A program made the position numbers and the translations under genes. From positions 1 to 50,734 of the forward strand of contig NZ_MLFS01000034.1 of NCBI RefSeq assembly GCF_002095485.1: 50,734 nt of DNA. Reading direction: 5' to 3'. This stretch comes from Pantoea wallisii. GTDB taxonomy: Bacteria > Pseudomonadota > Gammaproteobacteria > Enterobacterales > Enterobacteriaceae. Below are positions 1 through 9,622 of the stretch, in pieces. The notes beneath the pieces are model-generated. The model ran no database searches, was not told where the DNA came from, and was given only the letters and a program-made list of their open reading frames with translations. Position 1 is the stretch's first letter, and each line of letters opens with the position of its first letter.

Positions 1-1
1 G

Positions 2-895
2 CGCGCCCTGCCCGCTGACGGCGGCTGGCTGGCCCTCGCCTCGCGCTGTGCGCTGCTGCTGCCGCTGAAAGCGGGCGAACGTTTACCGGCGATTACCGTG
101 CAGCTTCGTGCCGCGCGGCCCCAGCCGCTACAGGTCTCGCTGCTCACCAGTGAGCAACCGACTAACACCTGTGGCGATCGAACCCTCGCCACGCAAACCC
201 TCAGCGTGAGCGGCCAGGCCAGCTATCAGCTGAATTTTGATTACTGCGCGGATACCGATCGCTATCTGTTTATCGCTTTCGATCAGCAGCCAGAGGTTGA
301 GGTGGCACTGACCCGCCAGCGCCTGCCCGGCGTGATGATGGTGTTCAACAGCCTTAACCCGCGCGTGGCGAAACGCACCCGGCAGATTAACGACGGCGAT
401 TATGGCGTGGATGAGTTTGATTTCTGGCTGCCGCGCCGTGCGCCACATCAGATCCAGCTGGCCTTCGCGCTCGATGCGCCGCTCAGGCTCTGGCACCGCG
501 ACGCTCTGCTTAACGGTAAGCTGCGCCTGGAGGGACATACCAACTGCTGGGTTCCGGCAGCGGACGATAGCCAGCCGTGCGTAAGCTGGCAGTGGCAAAG
601 CGCGCAGCAGGCCAGCCATCTCACTTTACTGTTTGATAACGATTTCGATCATGCGATGGAGACGGTGCAGATGGGCCACGCTGAGGCAGTTACGCCGCAC
701 TGCACCACGCACTATCGCCTGTGGCTGGATGACAGGCTCCTGGCGGAGGTGAGCGATAACCATCACTCGCTGCGCCACCATGCCATTCCTGATGGCGTCA
801 GCTTTCAGCAGATTCGCCTGGAACTGCTGGCCAGCGCGGGTGCGTTACCCGCCCTGTATGGCCTGCACCTGCATCAGAAAGCGGCGATGCCCTGA
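2..895 (+). CDS. C-terminal part of a large protein, probably an FAD-dependent oxidoreductase (partial)
   Basis: The reading frame is open from the first bases of the window, so this is the last ~297 residues of a longer gene; the first GTG at 98 is internal. No nucleotide-binding motif lies in the visible part. The region around residues 195-265 of the fragment ([18 protein letters not shown], then [17 protein letters not shown]) resembles, from memory, the beta-rich tail of FAD_oxidored-type proteins, in which a DTDFDHPMETVLMGHPE-like stretch is followed by a DNHQ motif. The enzyme's substrate cannot be inferred. It converges on argO and overlaps it tail to tail by 22 bp. E. coli has yggE beside argO instead, so this is a lineage-specific neighbour. 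Family assignment is tentative; the existence of a coding tail is much surer. Confidence 0.5.
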   Translation, partial: RALPADGGWLALASRCALLLPLKAGERLPAITVQLRAARPQPLQVSLLTSEQPTNTCGDRTLATQTLSVSGQASYQLNFDYCADTDRYLFIAFDQQPEVEVALTRQRLPGVMMVFNSLNPRVAKRTRQINDGDYGVDEFDFWLPRRAPHQIQLAFALDAPLRLWHRDALLNGKLRLEGHTNCWVPAADDSQPCVSWQWQSAQQASHLTLLFDNDFDHAMETVQMGHAEAVTPHCTTHYRLWLDDRLLAEVSDNHHSLRHHAIPDGVSFQQIRLELLASAGALPALYGLHLHQKAAMP

Positions 896-1497
896 CGCGC
901 CAGCTGGAGAGCAATAAACCACATCACGCCGCCGACCAGCAGATTAATGATGCGCTGTGCGCGTACGGTACGCAGGCGCGGCGAGAGCCACGCAGCCAGC
1001 AGCGCCAGGCCAAAGAACCAGAACAGCGATGCGCTGGCCGTGCCCAGCGCAAACCAGCGCCGCGCTTCCGTTGACGGCAGCTGGCTACCCAGGCTGCCCA
1101 GCACCACAAACGTATCCAGATAGACATGCGGATTGAGCCAGGTGACGGCCAGCATGGTGGCAACAATGCGCCAGCGCCCCTGCTTCAGCGCATCATCGCT
1201 TGCCAGCGTCACATCGCCCTGCCAGGCGCTGCGTAGCGCGCCCCAGCCGTACCACAGCAGAAACGCCACGCCGGCCCAGGTAATCAGCATTAACAGCATG
1301 GGTGATTGATTGAGCAGCGCGCTGCCGCCAAAAATCCCCCCGCAGATGAGCGCGATGTCGCTAAGCGTACAGAGCGACGCCGTCATTAAGTGGTAGTGGC
1401 GTTTGATACCCTGATTGAGCACAAATGCGTTCTGCGGCCCCAGCGGCAGAATTAGCGCTGCCCCCAGAGCAAGGCCTTGTAAATAAACAGATAACAC
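874..1497 (-). CDS. argO: Arginine exporter ArgO (LysE family)
   Basis: Inner-membrane exporter that removes excess L-arginine (and canavanine) from the cytoplasm. The 207-residue protein has the LysE-family layout: about six hydrophobic helices, and the N-terminal signature [18 protein letters not shown] near residues 18-35. Length matches the family (about 205-211). It lies next to mscS as in E. coli, where ArgP activates argO in response to arginine; no ArgP site was identified here. The 3' end overlaps the convergent upstream gene by 22 bp. Identification is based on signature and gene neighbourhood. Confidence 0.93.
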   Translation of the reverse strand: MLSVYLQGLALGAALILPLGPQNAFVLNQGIKRHYHLMTASLCTLSDIALICGGIFGGSALLNQSPMLLMLITWAGVAFLLWYGWGALRSAWQGDVTLASDDALKQGRWRIVATMLAVTWLNPHVYLDTFVVLGSLGSQLPSTEARRWFALGTASASLFWFFGLALLAAWLSPRLRTVRAQRIINLLVGGVMWFIALQLARQGIAAF

Positions 1498-1671
1498 GGT
1501 GATATTCCTGCATAACGTGAAGATGCTCTGCAGTATAAAGATGCGCGGATATTAGCGGAAATTGAAAGATTTAATCGGGTATTAGCAGAAGTGATAGCGG
1601 TGAAGCGTTATGACAATGGATACCGTAAACGGCGCGGGATTTAACATCCATCCCACCAGTGCGTGTTGTAG

Positions 1672-1691
1672 GGTGCGCATTCATGCGCACC
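1672..1691. repeat. Palindromic intergenic repeat, copy 1 (GCG-type stem)
   Basis: GGTGCGCATTCATGCGCACC, an almost perfect palindrome preceded by GTA, 16 nt beyond the mscS stop codon. The 26 nt around it are repeated exactly at about 46773-46798. It belongs to the family also found at 6473, 6543, 46644, 46703, 46744 and 46779. As RNA it would form a hairpin of 8-9 bp with a tiny loop, so it may act like a REP element at the 3' end of the mscS transcript. Function is inferred only. Confidence 0.75.
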
Positions 1692-1707
1692 ACCACAATC
1701 TTCGGCA

Positions 1708-2580
1708 CTATTCAGCGCGCGCAGGCAGCTGTTCGCTCTTAACCTGATGCAGATGCACATCCATCTGCGGATAAGGGATACCGATGCCGTGCGCATCCAG
1801 CGTACGCTTGAAGTTCTTCATCAGATCCCAGTAAACGTTCTGCAGATCACCGCTTTTGCTCCAGCAGCGCACCACAAAGTTGAGCGAAGAGGCGGCCAGC
1901 TCATTCAGGCCAATCTGAATGCCCATCTCCTTCAGCACGCGCTCGTCGGCTTCTACCACTTCACGCAGCAGCGCAATCACCTGATCCACATCGGCGTTAT
2001 ACGCCACGCCAATAATGAACTCGTTACGACGGATCGGCTCACGCGAGAAGTTAATGATATTACCACTGATAATTTTACCGTTCGGCACCACCACGATTTT
2101 ACCGTCAGCGCTTTTCAGCGTGGTAGAGAAAATCTGCACGTTCTGCACGGTGCCCATCACGCCACCGAGATCGACAAACTCACCGGTTTTGAAAGGACGG
2201 AAAGTCACCAGCAGTACGCCAGCCGCCAGGTTGGAGAGCGAACCCTGCAGCGCCAGGCCAACGGCTAAACCGGCAGCACCCAGTACGGCAATGACCGAAG
2301 CGGTTTGTACGCCCACGCGGCCCAGGGCAGCGATAATGGTGAAGGCAATAACGCCATAGCGCACCAGCGCGGAGAGGAAATCGGCAACCGTGGCATCAAT
2401 ATGACGCGCCAGCAGTACCCGGTTCACCGCATTAGAGATAATGCGCGCGATGAACATCCCGATAATGATAGTAATGATCGCGGCAACGATATTCACCGCG
2501 TAGCTCAGGATCAGCGCCTGATTGCGTACCAGCCAGCCACCTGCATTGTTAATGCCGTTAACGACATTGAGATCTTCCAT
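1708..2580 (-). CDS. mscS: Small-conductance mechanosensitive channel MscS
   Basis: Homoheptameric inner-membrane channel that opens under membrane tension to release solutes on hypo-osmotic shock. The 290 residues carry three N-terminal transmembrane helices (about 25-50, 68-90 and 97-128). The third is the Ala/Gly-rich pore helix ([20 protein letters not shown]), followed by the beta-domain segment [17 protein letters not shown] and a C-terminal alpha/beta cage. E. coli MscS has 286 residues. Same position as in E. coli, between fbaA and argO. A 187-bp gap with the fbaA terminator separates it from fbaA, so it is probably transcribed alone. Confidence 0.96.
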   Translation of the reverse strand: MEDLNVVNGINNAGGWLVRNQALILSYAVNIVAAIITIIIGMFIARIISNAVNRVLLARHIDATVADFLSALVRYGVIAFTIIAALGRVGVQTASVIAVLGAAGLAVGLALQGSLSNLAAGVLLVTFRPFKTGEFVDLGGVMGTVQNVQIFSTTLKSADGKIVVVPNGKIISGNIINFSREPIRRNEFIIGVAYNADVDQVIALLREVVEADERVLKEMGIQIGLNELAASSLNFVVRCWSKSGDLQNVYWDLMKNFKRTLDAHGIGIPYPQMDVHLHQVKSEQLPARAE

Positions 2581-2725
2581 TTGTTAGCCCTGTTGTTGAG
2601 TTTCCCGCAGGAAAGTACAAAAACTGCCAGATTCGATCCGACACTCCCGCTAACAAGGGTAAACAATAATGTGACGAAGCGCCAAAGTTGCGCTGAATTG
2701 CTTCACTTTTTCCGACCGGACGCAT

Positions 2726-2752
2726 AAAAAAAGGCCCTTCCGGGCCTTTTTT
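2726..2752 (-). terminator. Rho-independent terminator after fbaA
   Basis: On the minus strand, A-rich flank, GGCCC, loop GGAA, GGGCC and a run of seven T, 17 nt beyond the fbaA stop. The hairpin has A and T runs on both sides, so it could also stop plus-strand transcripts. It ends the epd-pgk-fbaA block and insulates mscS. Confidence 0.9.
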
Positions 2753-2768
2753 GTACTGTAAGTAAAAA

Positions 2769-3848
2769 TTACAGCACGTCTACCGCGTTCAGCTCTTTGA
2801 AAGCCTGCTCTAAACGCACAACCATGGAGGATTGTGCAGCACGCAGCCAGACGCGTGGATCGTAGTATTTCTTATTCGGGCTATCGACGCCGTTCGGGTT
2901 ACCGAGCTGGCTCTGCAGATAGGCTTCGTTAGTTTTGTAGTACTGCAGAATGCCGTCCCAGGTTGCCCACTGGGTATCGGTATCGATGTTCATCTTGATC
3001 ACGCCGTAGCTGATAGACTCTTCGATCTCTGCTGCAGAAGAACCGGAACCACCGTGGAACACGAAGTCCAGCGCATTGTGCGGCAGACCGTGCTTCTCAG
3101 CCACGTATTTCTGCGAATCACGCAGAATGGTTGGGGTCAGTTTTACGTTGCCTGGCTTGTACACGCCGTGCACGTTACCGAAAGAGGCGGCAATGGTGAA
3201 GCGCGGACTGATTTTGCTCAGCTCGGTGTAAGCGTAGTCCACGTCTTCTGGCTGGGTGTACAGGGCAGAAGCGTCCATATGGCTGTTGTCCACGCCGTCT
3301 TCTTCGCCGCCGGTGCAACCCAGTTCAATCTCCAGCGTCATGTCCAGCTTCGCCATGCGCGCCAGGTACTTAGAGGAGATCTCGATGTTCTCTTCCAGTG
3401 ACTCTTCGGAGAGATCAATCATGTGTGAAGAGAACAGTGGCTTACCGGTTTTCTTGAAGTGCTCTTCACCGGCATCCAGCAGACCGTCGATCCATGGCAG
3501 CAGTTTTTTCGCACAGTGGTCAGTATGCAGGATAACCGGCACGCCGTACTGCTCAGCCATCAGATGCACATGGTGCGCACCGGCGATAGCGCCGAAGATT
3601 GCCGCGCCCTGTGGCTTATCGGTTTTGAAACCTTTACCGGCGATGAAGGCAGCACCACCGTTGGAGAACTGAACGATGACCGGCGCTTTAACTTTGGCCG
3701 CAGCTTCCAGTACCGCGTTGATGGAGTCCGTGCCGACGCAGTTAACTGCTGGCAGAGCGAATTTGTTTTCTTTCGCTACTTTGAAGATCTTCTGAACGTC
3801 ATCACCAGTGACAACGCCGGGTTTTACGAAATCAAAAATTTTAGACAT
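2769..3848 (-). CDS. fbaA: Class II fructose-bisphosphate aldolase
   Basis: Zinc-dependent cytoplasmic glycolytic and gluconeogenic enzyme cleaving fructose 1,6-bisphosphate to DHAP and glyceraldehyde 3-phosphate. The 359-residue length equals E. coli FbaA. HTDH at residues 108-111 supplies the catalytic Asp and a zinc His; a second metal/phosphate region is FHGGSGSS near residue 265; ELGCTGGEEDGVDNSH near 180-195 is typical of the class II A type. The start has AGGA 8 nt upstream. It is last in the minus-strand epd-pgk-fbaA block, 108 bp after pgk, with two small hairpins in the gap, as in E. coli, where fbaA is partly co-transcribed with pgk and also has its own transcripts. Confidence 0.98.
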   Translation of the reverse strand: MSKIFDFVKPGVVTGDDVQKIFKVAKENKFALPAVNCVGTDSINAVLEAAAKVKAPVIVQFSNGGAAFIAGKGFKTDKPQGAAIFGAIAGAHHVHLMAEQYGVPVILHTDHCAKKLLPWIDGLLDAGEEHFKKTGKPLFSSHMIDLSEESLEENIEISSKYLARMAKLDMTLEIELGCTGGEEDGVDNSHMDASALYTQPEDVDYAYTELSKISPRFTIAASFGNVHGVYKPGNVKLTPTILRDSQKYVAEKHGLPHNALDFVFHGGSGSSAAEIEESISYGVIKMNIDTDTQWATWDGILQYYKTNEAYLQSQLGNPNGVDSPNKKYYDPRVWLRAAQSSMVVRLEQAFKELNAVDVL

Positions 3849-3902
3849 GGTTGTGTCCTGTTTCGTTTATCGTTCATCCCATTAAGGGGACATCGATTTG
3901 TT

Positions 3903-3946
3903 GCCTTCACCATGAAGGCCAGCCTTCAGACGGCACCGGAGTGCCG
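3903..3946 (-). other. Two tandem hairpins in the pgk-fbaA gap
   Basis: GCCTTC-accat-GAAGGC (3903-3919) and CGGCAC-cgga-GTGCCG (3931-3946) lie between pgk and fbaA. Neither has a T-run on the minus strand, so they are more likely RNA processing or stability elements than terminators. No experiment is implied; this is seen from base pairing only. Confidence 0.5.
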
Positions 3947-3956
3947 CCCCCAAAAA

Positions 3957-5120
3957 TTACTGCTTTGCGCGCTCTTCCAGCATCGCTACAGCAGGCAGTT
4001 TTTTGCCTTCCACGAACTCAAGGAATGCGCCGCCGCCGGTAGAGATGTAGGAGATCTTGTCTTCGATACCGAACAGATCAATCGCTGCCAGGGTATCGCC
4101 GCCACCGGCAACCGAAAATGCATCGCTGTCTGCAATGGCGTTCGCCACAATCTCAGTCCCTTTACGGAAGTTCGGGAACTCGAACACGCCAACCGGGCCG
4201 TTCCACAGGATAGTTTTGGCATCTTTCAGCAGTTTTGCCATCGCCTGTGCGGTTTCGTCGCCGAAGTCCATAATCTCTTCGTTATCTGCCACTTCAGAAA
4301 CCTTTTTCACGGTTGCTGGTGCAGTTTCAGAGAATTCCGTGCCCACGCGGGAGTCGGTCGGCACCGGAATGCCGTGCTCATCACGCAGCGTTTTCGCTGC
4401 TTCCACGAAGTCTGGCTCGTACAGGGATTTGCCCACGTTGTTGTCGATCGCCACGAAGGTATTCGCGATACCACCGCCCACAATCACGGTGTCTGCGATC
4501 TTCACCAGCGACTGCAGCACATCAAATTTGGTTGAGACTTTAGAGCCGCCCACCACTGCCACCAGCGGACGCTCCGGGTTGCTCATGACTTTGCCCAGCG
4601 CTTCCAGCTCCGCAGACAGCAGCGGACCCGCACAGGCGATAGGCGCGAACTTGCCCACACCGTGGGTAGAAGCCTGCGCGCGGTGCGCCGTACCGAAGGC
4701 GTCCATCACGAAGACGTCGCACAGGGCCGCATACTTCTTCGACAGCGTCTCGTCGTCTTTCTTCTCGCCTTTATTGAAGCGCACGTTCTCCAGCACCACC
4801 AGCTCGCCCGCGCCGACTTCAACGCCGTCAAGGTAATCTTTTGCCAGGGTAACCTGGGTGCCGTTCAGTTTTTCTTTCAGGTAGTTAACAACAGGCAGCA
4901 GGGAGAACTCTTCGTTGTATTCACCTTCGGTCGGACGACCCAGGTGAGAGGTAACCATCACTTTCGCGCCCTGTTTCAACGCCGCTTCGATGGTAGGCAG
5001 AGAAGCACGGATACGTGCATCTGACGTCACTTTCCCCTCTTTCACTGGCACGTTGAGATCGGCACGGATCAGAACGCGTTTACCAGCAAGATCCAGATCG
5101 GTCATCTTAATTACAGACAT
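3957..5120 (-). CDS. pgk: Phosphoglycerate kinase
   Basis: Cytoplasmic glycolytic enzyme transferring the acyl-phosphate of 1,3-bisphosphoglycerate to ADP. 387 residues, as in E. coli. The N-terminal domain has the signature [13 protein letters not shown] (residues 14-26) and HLGRPTEG near 59-66. The C-terminal nucleotide domain has [10 protein letters not shown] and the phosphate loop [12 protein letters not shown], ending in [13 protein letters not shown]. The start is preceded by AGAGGATTCACC. It sits 51 bp after epd, so the two are almost surely co-transcribed, with control by Cra and CRP at the epd promoter region. Confidence 0.98.
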   Translation of the reverse strand: MSVIKMTDLDLAGKRVLIRADLNVPVKEGKVTSDARIRASLPTIEAALKQGAKVMVTSHLGRPTEGEYNEEFSLLPVVNYLKEKLNGTQVTLAKDYLDGVEVGAGELVVLENVRFNKGEKKDDETLSKKYAALCDVFVMDAFGTAHRAQASTHGVGKFAPIACAGPLLSAELEALGKVMSNPERPLVAVVGGSKVSTKFDVLQSLVKIADTVIVGGGIANTFVAIDNNVGKSLYEPDFVEAAKTLRDEHGIPVPTDSRVGTEFSETAPATVKKVSEVADNEEIMDFGDETAQAMAKLLKDAKTILWNGPVGVFEFPNFRKGTEIVANAIADSDAFSVAGGGDTLAAIDLFGIEDKISYISTGGGAFLEFVEGKKLPAVAMLEERAKQ

Positions 5121-5171
5121 GGTGAATCCTCTCGTTGATTCTCATAAGTTTTGCCAGACGCAGTCCGCGTC

Positions 5172-6191
5172 TTACCTGAAACCGCTTGCGGCCATTGCTA
5201 ACGTGGTGTCGATCATACGATTAGCAAAGCCCCATTCGTTGTCACACCAGACCAGGGTCTTGATAAGGTGATGACCACTGACCCGCGTTTGCGTGCCGTC
5301 CACTATGGCACTGTGCGGATCATGGTTAAAATCTACTGAGACTAACGGTAATTCCGTATAGTCAACTATACCACGAAATGCCCCCTCTGACGCGTTTTGC
5401 AGCAAGGCGTTGACCTCGCACGCCTTCACCGCGTCACGCACCGACACGCTCAAATCAATGGCTGTCACGTTAATTGTCGGTACGCGCACGGCAATCGCTT
5501 CAAAGCGATCGTTAAATTTCGGAAAAATACGCGTGATGCCTGCGGCAAGACGGGTATCCACCGGAATGATCGACTGGCTGGCGGCGCGCGTACGGCGCAG
5601 GTCACTGTGGTAGGCGTCAATCACCTGCTGGTCATGCATCGCGGAGTGAATCGTGGTCACGGTGCCCGACTCAATGCCAAAGGCGTCATCCAGCAGCTTG
5701 ATCACCGGAATAATGCAGTTGGTGGTACAGGATGCGTTGGAGACAATGCGGTCAGTTTGTTTAAGAGCCTGTTCGTTCACGCCGAACACTACCGTCGCAT
5801 CCAGATCGTTGCCGCCCGGGTGCGAGAACAGCACTTTCTTCGCCCCCGCCTGCAGATGCGCTTCCCCGTCGGCGCGGCTGCCGTACACGCCGGTGCAATC
5901 CAGCACGATATCGACGTTCAGCTCCCGCCACGGCAGTGCCGCGATCTCCGCCTGATGCAGGATACGGATGGTGTCATCGCCTACCCACAGCTGGTCACGC
6001 TCCTGGCGTACATCAAAGGCGAAACGGCCGTGGCTGGTGTCATACTTCAGCAGATGCGCCATGCCGACGGCTTCTGCCAGTTCGTTGATGGCCACCACGG
6101 TGATCTCCGCGCGGCGGCCGGTTTCATACAGCGCACGCAAAACATTGCGCCCGATACGACCAAAACCATTGATAGCGATGCGAACCGTCAT
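5172..6191 (-). CDS. epd: Erythrose-4-phosphate dehydrogenase
   Basis: NAD-dependent oxidation of D-erythrose 4-phosphate to 4-phosphoerythronate, the first step of the route to pyridoxal 5'-phosphate. A GAPDH paralogue of 339 residues: Rossmann motif [10 protein letters not shown] at 7-16, catalytic Cys155 in SNASCTTNC, and Epd-typical [17 protein letters not shown]. The start MTVRIAING was chosen over an in-frame ATG 36 nt upstream because it matches E. coli Epd and has a purine-rich site (GGAAGTGAG) directly before it. It heads the epd-pgk-fbaA block. Two Cra-type sites and a CRP-like site lie 100-260 bp upstream. Confidence 0.97.
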   Translation of the reverse strand: MTVRIAINGFGRIGRNVLRALYETGRRAEITVVAINELAEAVGMAHLLKYDTSHGRFAFDVRQERDQLWVGDDTIRILHQAEIAALPWRELNVDIVLDCTGVYGSRADGEAHLQAGAKKVLFSHPGGNDLDATVVFGVNEQALKQTDRIVSNASCTTNCIIPVIKLLDDAFGIESGTVTTIHSAMHDQQVIDAYHSDLRRTRAASQSIIPVDTRLAAGITRIFPKFNDRFEAIAVRVPTINVTAIDLSVSVRDAVKACEVNALLQNASEGAFRGIVDYTELPLVSVDFNHDPHSAIVDGTQTRVSGHHLIKTLVWCDNEWGFANRMIDTTLAMAASGFR

Positions 6192-6307
6192 CTCACTTCC
6201 TGCCACAACACCTAAAAAACGTGCCAAATACCTTGAGCGTTTCGCTACGTTTTGTACAGGGAATTCTTGCCTGCAGCGGGTGACAAAAGAGGGCTACTCA
6301 CCTGCAA

Positions 6308-6321
6308 CTGAAACGGTTCAG
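6308..6321. promoter_or_regulatory. Putative Cra (FruR) operator, copy 1
   Basis: CTGAAACGGTTCAG fits the Cra consensus TGAAWCSNTHHW at every position and is a near palindrome. It lies 117 bp upstream of the epd start. Cra is known to control epd-pgk in E. coli, so the placement supports the call. Not tested for other regulators. Confidence 0.6.
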
Positions 6322-6380
6322 CGAGAATAAAGCATGGAAGGAATAACAGGAATGATTGTGATCAACTGCGCTGCTGATTA

Positions 6381-6397
6381 TTGGATCTGCGTCACAA
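6381..6397 (-). promoter_or_regulatory. Possible CRP site upstream of epd
   Basis: On the minus strand the sequence reads TTGTGA-N6-TCCAA, one good CRP half-site (TGTGA) and one poor half-site. It lies between the two Cra-type sites. CRP activates the E. coli epd promoter, which makes it plausible, but the match is weak. Confidence 0.3.
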
Positions 6398-6431
6398 TTT
6401 TGCGCAGAGGAATTATTACTGCAGGAATAAT

Positions 6432-6443
6432 TGAACCGTTTCA
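6432..6443. promoter_or_regulatory. Putative Cra (FruR) operator, copy 2
   Basis: TGAACCGTTTCA, the exact reverse complement of the core at 6309-6320; including a flanking base the inverted match is 13 bp (6432-6444). The two sites are 123 bp apart and in opposite orientation in the tktA-epd gap, allowing cooperative or looped repression of epd-pgk-fbaA. Confidence 0.55.
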
Positions 6444-6472
6444 GGTTGGAAACGTGGAAGGCAATGAAACAG

Positions 6473-6492
6473 GGTGCGCATGAATGCGCACC
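6473..6492. repeat. Palindromic intergenic repeat, copy 2 (GCG-type stem)
   Basis: GGTGCGCATGAATGCGCACC, the same stem as copy 1 with the central two bases GA instead of TC. It lies 75 nt from the tktA stop and 50 nt from copy 3. Part of the 376-bp tktA-epd gap (6192-6567), which also holds the Cra and CRP-like sites and no gene. Confidence 0.75.
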
Positions 6493-6542
6493 CCGGGGTT
6501 CACGGTGGTCGGAAAGATCAGACCACGCTTTCAGTTCTGTAG

Positions 6543-6562
6543 GGTCGCCATTCATGGCGACC
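6543..6562. repeat. Palindromic intergenic repeat, copy 3 (CGC-type stem)
   Basis: GGTCGCCATTCATGGCGACC, preceded by GTAG as in copy 1. It starts 5 nt beyond the tktA stop codon. Compared with copy 1 the arm GTGCGC has become GTCGCC and the other arm has changed to match, so pairing is kept. It may serve as the 3' hairpin of the tktA transcript. Confidence 0.75.
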
Positions 6563-6567
6563 GCTGA

Positions 6568-8559
6568 TTACAGAATGGATTTCGCTACATTCACCACGTT
6601 CTCCACGGTGAAACCGAACTCTTTAAACAGCAGCTCTGCCGGCGCAGACTCACCAAAGGTGGTCATGCCCACAATCGCGCCGTGCAGGCCGGTGTATTTG
6701 AACCAGTAGTCAGCGATGCCCGCTTCGATAGCCACGCGTGCCGCAACCGCTTTCGGCAGCACGGATTCGCGGTATGCCGCATCCTGCTTGTCAAAGGCGT
6801 CAGTGGATGGCATAGACACCACGCGCACTTTACGCCCCTCTGCGGTCAGCTGCTCAAAGGCCGCTACCGCCAGCTCCACTTCTGAACCGGTGGCGATCAG
6901 GATCAGCTCTGGCGTATCTTCGCTCTCTTTCAGCACGTAACCGCCGCGCGCTACGTTCGCCAGCTGCTCAGCCGTACGATCCTGCTGCGCCAGATTCTGA
7001 CGGGAGAAGATCAGCGCTGACGGGCCATCCATACGCTCAATCGCGTACTTCCATGCCACGGCGGATTCAACCTGGTCGCACGGGCGCCACAGGCTCATAT
7101 TTGGCGTGGTGCGCAGGCTGGCCATCTGCTCAACCGGCTGGTGCGTCGGACCATCTTCACCCAGGCCAATCGAATCGTGGGTATAGACCATGATCTGACG
7201 AATTTTCATCAGCGCGGCCATACGCGCTGCATTACGAGCGTACTCGACGAACATCAGGAAGGTCGCGGTGTACGGCAGGAAACCACCGTGCAGCGCGATA
7301 CCGTTGGCAATCGCGGTCATGCCGAACTCGCGCACGCCGTAATGGATGTAGTTGCCCGCTGCATCTTCGTTGATAGGTTTCGAGCCAGACCACATGGTCA
7401 GGTTGCTCGGCGCAAGGTCAGCGGAGCCGCCCAGGTACTCTGGCAGCAGTTTGCCGAAGGCTTCAATGGCGTTCTGCGAGGCTTTACGGCTGGCAATTTT
7501 CGCCGGGTTCGCCTGCAGCTGCTCGATGAACTTCTGCGATTCGGTCTCCCAGTTTGCCGGCAGTTCGTTATTCACGCGGCGTGTAAACTCGGCAGCCAGC
7601 TCCGGATGGGCTGCGGCATAAGCGGCAAACTTCTCGTCCCATGCGCGCTCTTTTGCCTGGCCTACTTCCTTCGCATCCCACTGGGCATAGATCTCAGAAG
7701 GGATTTCGAACGGTGCGTGGTTCCAGCCCAGCTGTTTGCGGGTCAGCGCGATCTCGTCGTCGCCCAGCGGCGCGCCGTGCGAGTCGTGGGTGCCGGCTTT
7801 GTTCGGGGAACCGAAGCCGATAATGGTTTTGCACATCAGCAGTGATGGCTTATCGGTGACCGCTTTGGCCTCTTCAACCGCTTTTTTGATGGCGTCAGCA
7901 TCGTGACCGTCTACGCCGCGCACCACATGCCAGCCGTAGGCTTCAAAACGTGCAGCCGTGTCGTCGGTGAACCAGCCATCAATGTGACCATCGATAGAGA
8001 TGCCGTTGTCATCATAGAACGCGACCAGTTTGCCCAGCTTCAGCGTACCGGCGATGGAGCACACTTCGTGCGAGATGCCTTCCATCATGCAGCCGTCGCC
8101 CATGAAGACATAGGTGCTGTGATCAACGATATCGTGGCCCGGACGGTTGAACTGCGCCGCCAGCGTACGCTCAGCAATGGCGAAGCCAACCGCGTTAGCG
8201 ATGCCCTGGCCCAGCGGGCCGGTGGTGGTTTCCACACCTGCGGTGTAGCCGTACTCCGGGTGACCTGGGGTTTTAGAGTGCAGCTGACGGAAGTTCTGCA
8301 GCTCGCTCATCGGCAGATCGTAACCGGTGAGGTGCAGCAGGCTGTAAATCAGCATGGAGCCGTGACCGTTCGACAGCACAAAGCGGTCGCGATCTGCCCA
8401 CAGCGGGTTAGTCGGATTGTGGTTCAGGAAGTCACGCCACAGCACTTCAGCGATGTCCGCCATGCCCATCGGGGCACCCGGATGTCCCGATTTGGCTTTC
8501 TGTACTGCATCCATACTTAACGCGCGAACGGCGTTGGCAAGCTCTTTACGAGAGGGCAT
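6568..8559 (-). CDS. tktA: Transketolase A
   Basis: Thiamine-diphosphate enzyme of the non-oxidative pentose phosphate pathway that moves two-carbon units between sugar phosphates and supplies erythrose 4-phosphate to Epd and to aromatic synthesis. 663 residues, the E. coli length. Visible features: [10 protein letters not shown] (residues 23-32), the TPP motif GDGCMMEG...DDNGIS near 154-188, GSADLAPSN near 380, and the second-domain region [19 protein letters not shown] near 460-480. The start is preceded by GGAG. It lies upstream of epd on the same strand but 376 bp away, so it probably has its own promoter in the 274-bp gap shared with the divergent loiP. Confidence 0.98.
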   Translation of the reverse strand: MPSRKELANAVRALSMDAVQKAKSGHPGAPMGMADIAEVLWRDFLNHNPTNPLWADRDRFVLSNGHGSMLIYSLLHLTGYDLPMSELQNFRQLHSKTPGHPEYGYTAGVETTTGPLGQGIANAVGFAIAERTLAAQFNRPGHDIVDHSTYVFMGDGCMMEGISHEVCSIAGTLKLGKLVAFYDDNGISIDGHIDGWFTDDTAARFEAYGWHVVRGVDGHDADAIKKAVEEAKAVTDKPSLLMCKTIIGFGSPNKAGTHDSHGAPLGDDEIALTRKQLGWNHAPFEIPSEIYAQWDAKEVGQAKERAWDEKFAAYAAAHPELAAEFTRRVNNELPANWETESQKFIEQLQANPAKIASRKASQNAIEAFGKLLPEYLGGSADLAPSNLTMWSGSKPINEDAAGNYIHYGVREFGMTAIANGIALHGGFLPYTATFLMFVEYARNAARMAALMKIRQIMVYTHDSIGLGEDGPTHQPVEQMASLRTTPNMSLWRPCDQVESAVAWKYAIERMDGPSALIFSRQNLAQQDRTAEQLANVARGGYVLKESEDTPELILIATGSEVELAVAAFEQLTAEGRKVRVVSMPSTDAFDKQDAAYRESVLPKAVAARVAIEAGIADYWFKYTGLHGAIVGMTTFGESAPAELLFKEFGFTVENVVNVAKSIL

Positions 8560-8674
8560 CTTCTACTCCAGGTCGGATTAATGCTCCGCCGCGCTTAACT
8601 TATTGTAATTAATCAGTTATAAGGCGAAGCGAGAAAAAAGTCGCACATCAATGTACATGAAAATCGGGTGGAAA

Positions 8675-8684
8675 GTACATGTAC
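8675..8684. promoter_or_regulatory. Palindrome GTACATGTAC in the tktA-loiP divergent gap
   Basis: A perfect 10-bp palindrome with a related copy, ATGTACAT, at 8651-8658, 24 bp away. Repeated symmetrical motifs between divergent promoters suggest an operator, but no regulator is recognised. Confidence 0.3.
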
Positions 8685-8712
8685 CAGGGTGCTAAATCTG
8701 CTGGTCAGAGGT

Positions 8713-8804
8713 TGCAATTCCGGCCATGTCTGCTAGCCAACATGGCTGTTGCACGCTATAACCAAAGCGTTTAAACACCTGCAATCGTTTTCGGGTGTTT
8801 TTTT
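8713..8804 (+). ncRNA. Structured leader or small RNA with terminator upstream of loiP
   Basis: Two adjacent RNA structures precede loiP. The first is nested: TGCAA (8713-8717) pairs with TTGCA (8749-8753), and GCCATG (8723-8728) with CATGGC (8741-8746). The second is AAACACC (8773-8779) pairing with GGTGTTT (8794-8800), running into a seven-T tract (8798-8804), the shape of an intrinsic terminator. The loiP start is only 30 nt further. It could be an attenuated 5' leader or a separate small RNA that ends before loiP. No match to a known RNA family was recognised and no promoter was defined. Confidence 0.35.
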
Positions 8805-8833
8805 AACTACTTGTTACTTAAAAGGATGCTGAT

Positions 8834-9586
8834 ATGAAAGTACGAGCTACGGTGCTTGCTCTGGGAATGGCTGCGCTGCTCAGCGGCTGCGAAGGTATGA
8901 ATAACAACGGCCTGTTGCAGTCTGGCGCGCAGGCGTTTCAGGCTTATACCCTGAGTGATGCGCAGGTTAAAGAGCTGAGCGATCAGTCCTGTACGCAGAT
9001 GGATAAAGATAATCAGGTGGCTGCCGCCAGCAGCAGCTACCAGCAGCGTCTGAATAAGATCGCCACCGCGCTGGGCGATAACATCAACGGCGTGCCGGCT
9101 AACTACAAGGTCTACATGACGAAAGACGTGAACGCCTGGGCGATGGCAAATGGCTGTATCCGCGTCTACAGCGGCCTGATGGATATGATGACCGATAACG
9201 AAGTGGAAGGCGTGCTCGGCCACGAGATGGGGCACGTGGCGCTTGGCCATACGCGTAAAGCGATGCAGGTTGCGTTTGCCACAACCGCAGCGCGCAATGC
9301 CGCAGCCTCCGTGGGCGGCGTGATTGGTTCGCTCTCGCAGTCACAGCTGGGTGAAATGGGTGAGAAGCTGGTGAATGCGCAGTTCTCGCAAACCCAGGAG
9401 TCGCAGGCTGATGACTACTCGTTTGATTTGCTGAAGAAGCGCGGCATCAATCCGCTGGGCTTAGCCACCAGCTTTGAGAAGCTGGCAAAGCTGGATCAGG
9501 GCCATCAGAGTTCGATGTTTGATTCCCACCCCGATTCTGCCGCGCGCGCGCAGCATATCCGCGAGCGCATTGCCGCCGGGAAATAA
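8834..9586 (+). CDS. loiP: Outer-membrane metalloprotease lipoprotein LoiP
   Basis: Zinc M48-family protease anchored in the outer membrane and induced by low osmolarity in E. coli, where it partners with BepA. 250 residues: signal peptide ending in the lipobox LLSGC (Cys19), then the catalytic HEMGH at 130-134 with a further glutamate in QESQADDYSFDLL around residue 193. E. coli LoiP has 252 residues. GGATG lies upstream of the ATG. It is divergent from tktA and convergent with speB, the E. coli arrangement. Confidence 0.96.
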   Translation: MKVRATVLALGMAALLSGCEGMNNNGLLQSGAQAFQAYTLSDAQVKELSDQSCTQMDKDNQVAAASSSYQQRLNKIATALGDNINGVPANYKVYMTKDVNAWAMANGCIRVYSGLMDMMTDNEVEGVLGHEMGHVALGHTRKAMQVAFATTAARNAAASVGGVIGSLSQSQLGEMGEKLVNAQFSQTQESQADDYSFDLLKKRGINPLGLATSFEKLAKLDQGHQSSMFDSHPDSAARAQHIRERIAAGK

Positions 9587-9595
9587 GCCAAAGCT

Positions 9596-9615
9596 GGCGA
9601 CCCTCTTGGGTCGCC
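9596..9615. terminator. Hairpin between convergent loiP and speB
   Basis: GGCGACCC-tctt-GGGTCGCC, a perfect 8-bp stem in the 36-bp gap between two convergent genes. Neither strand has a strong T-run after the stem, so it may be a weak terminator or an end-stabilising hairpin for both transcripts. Confidence 0.6.
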
Positions 9616-9622
9616 AAAAACC

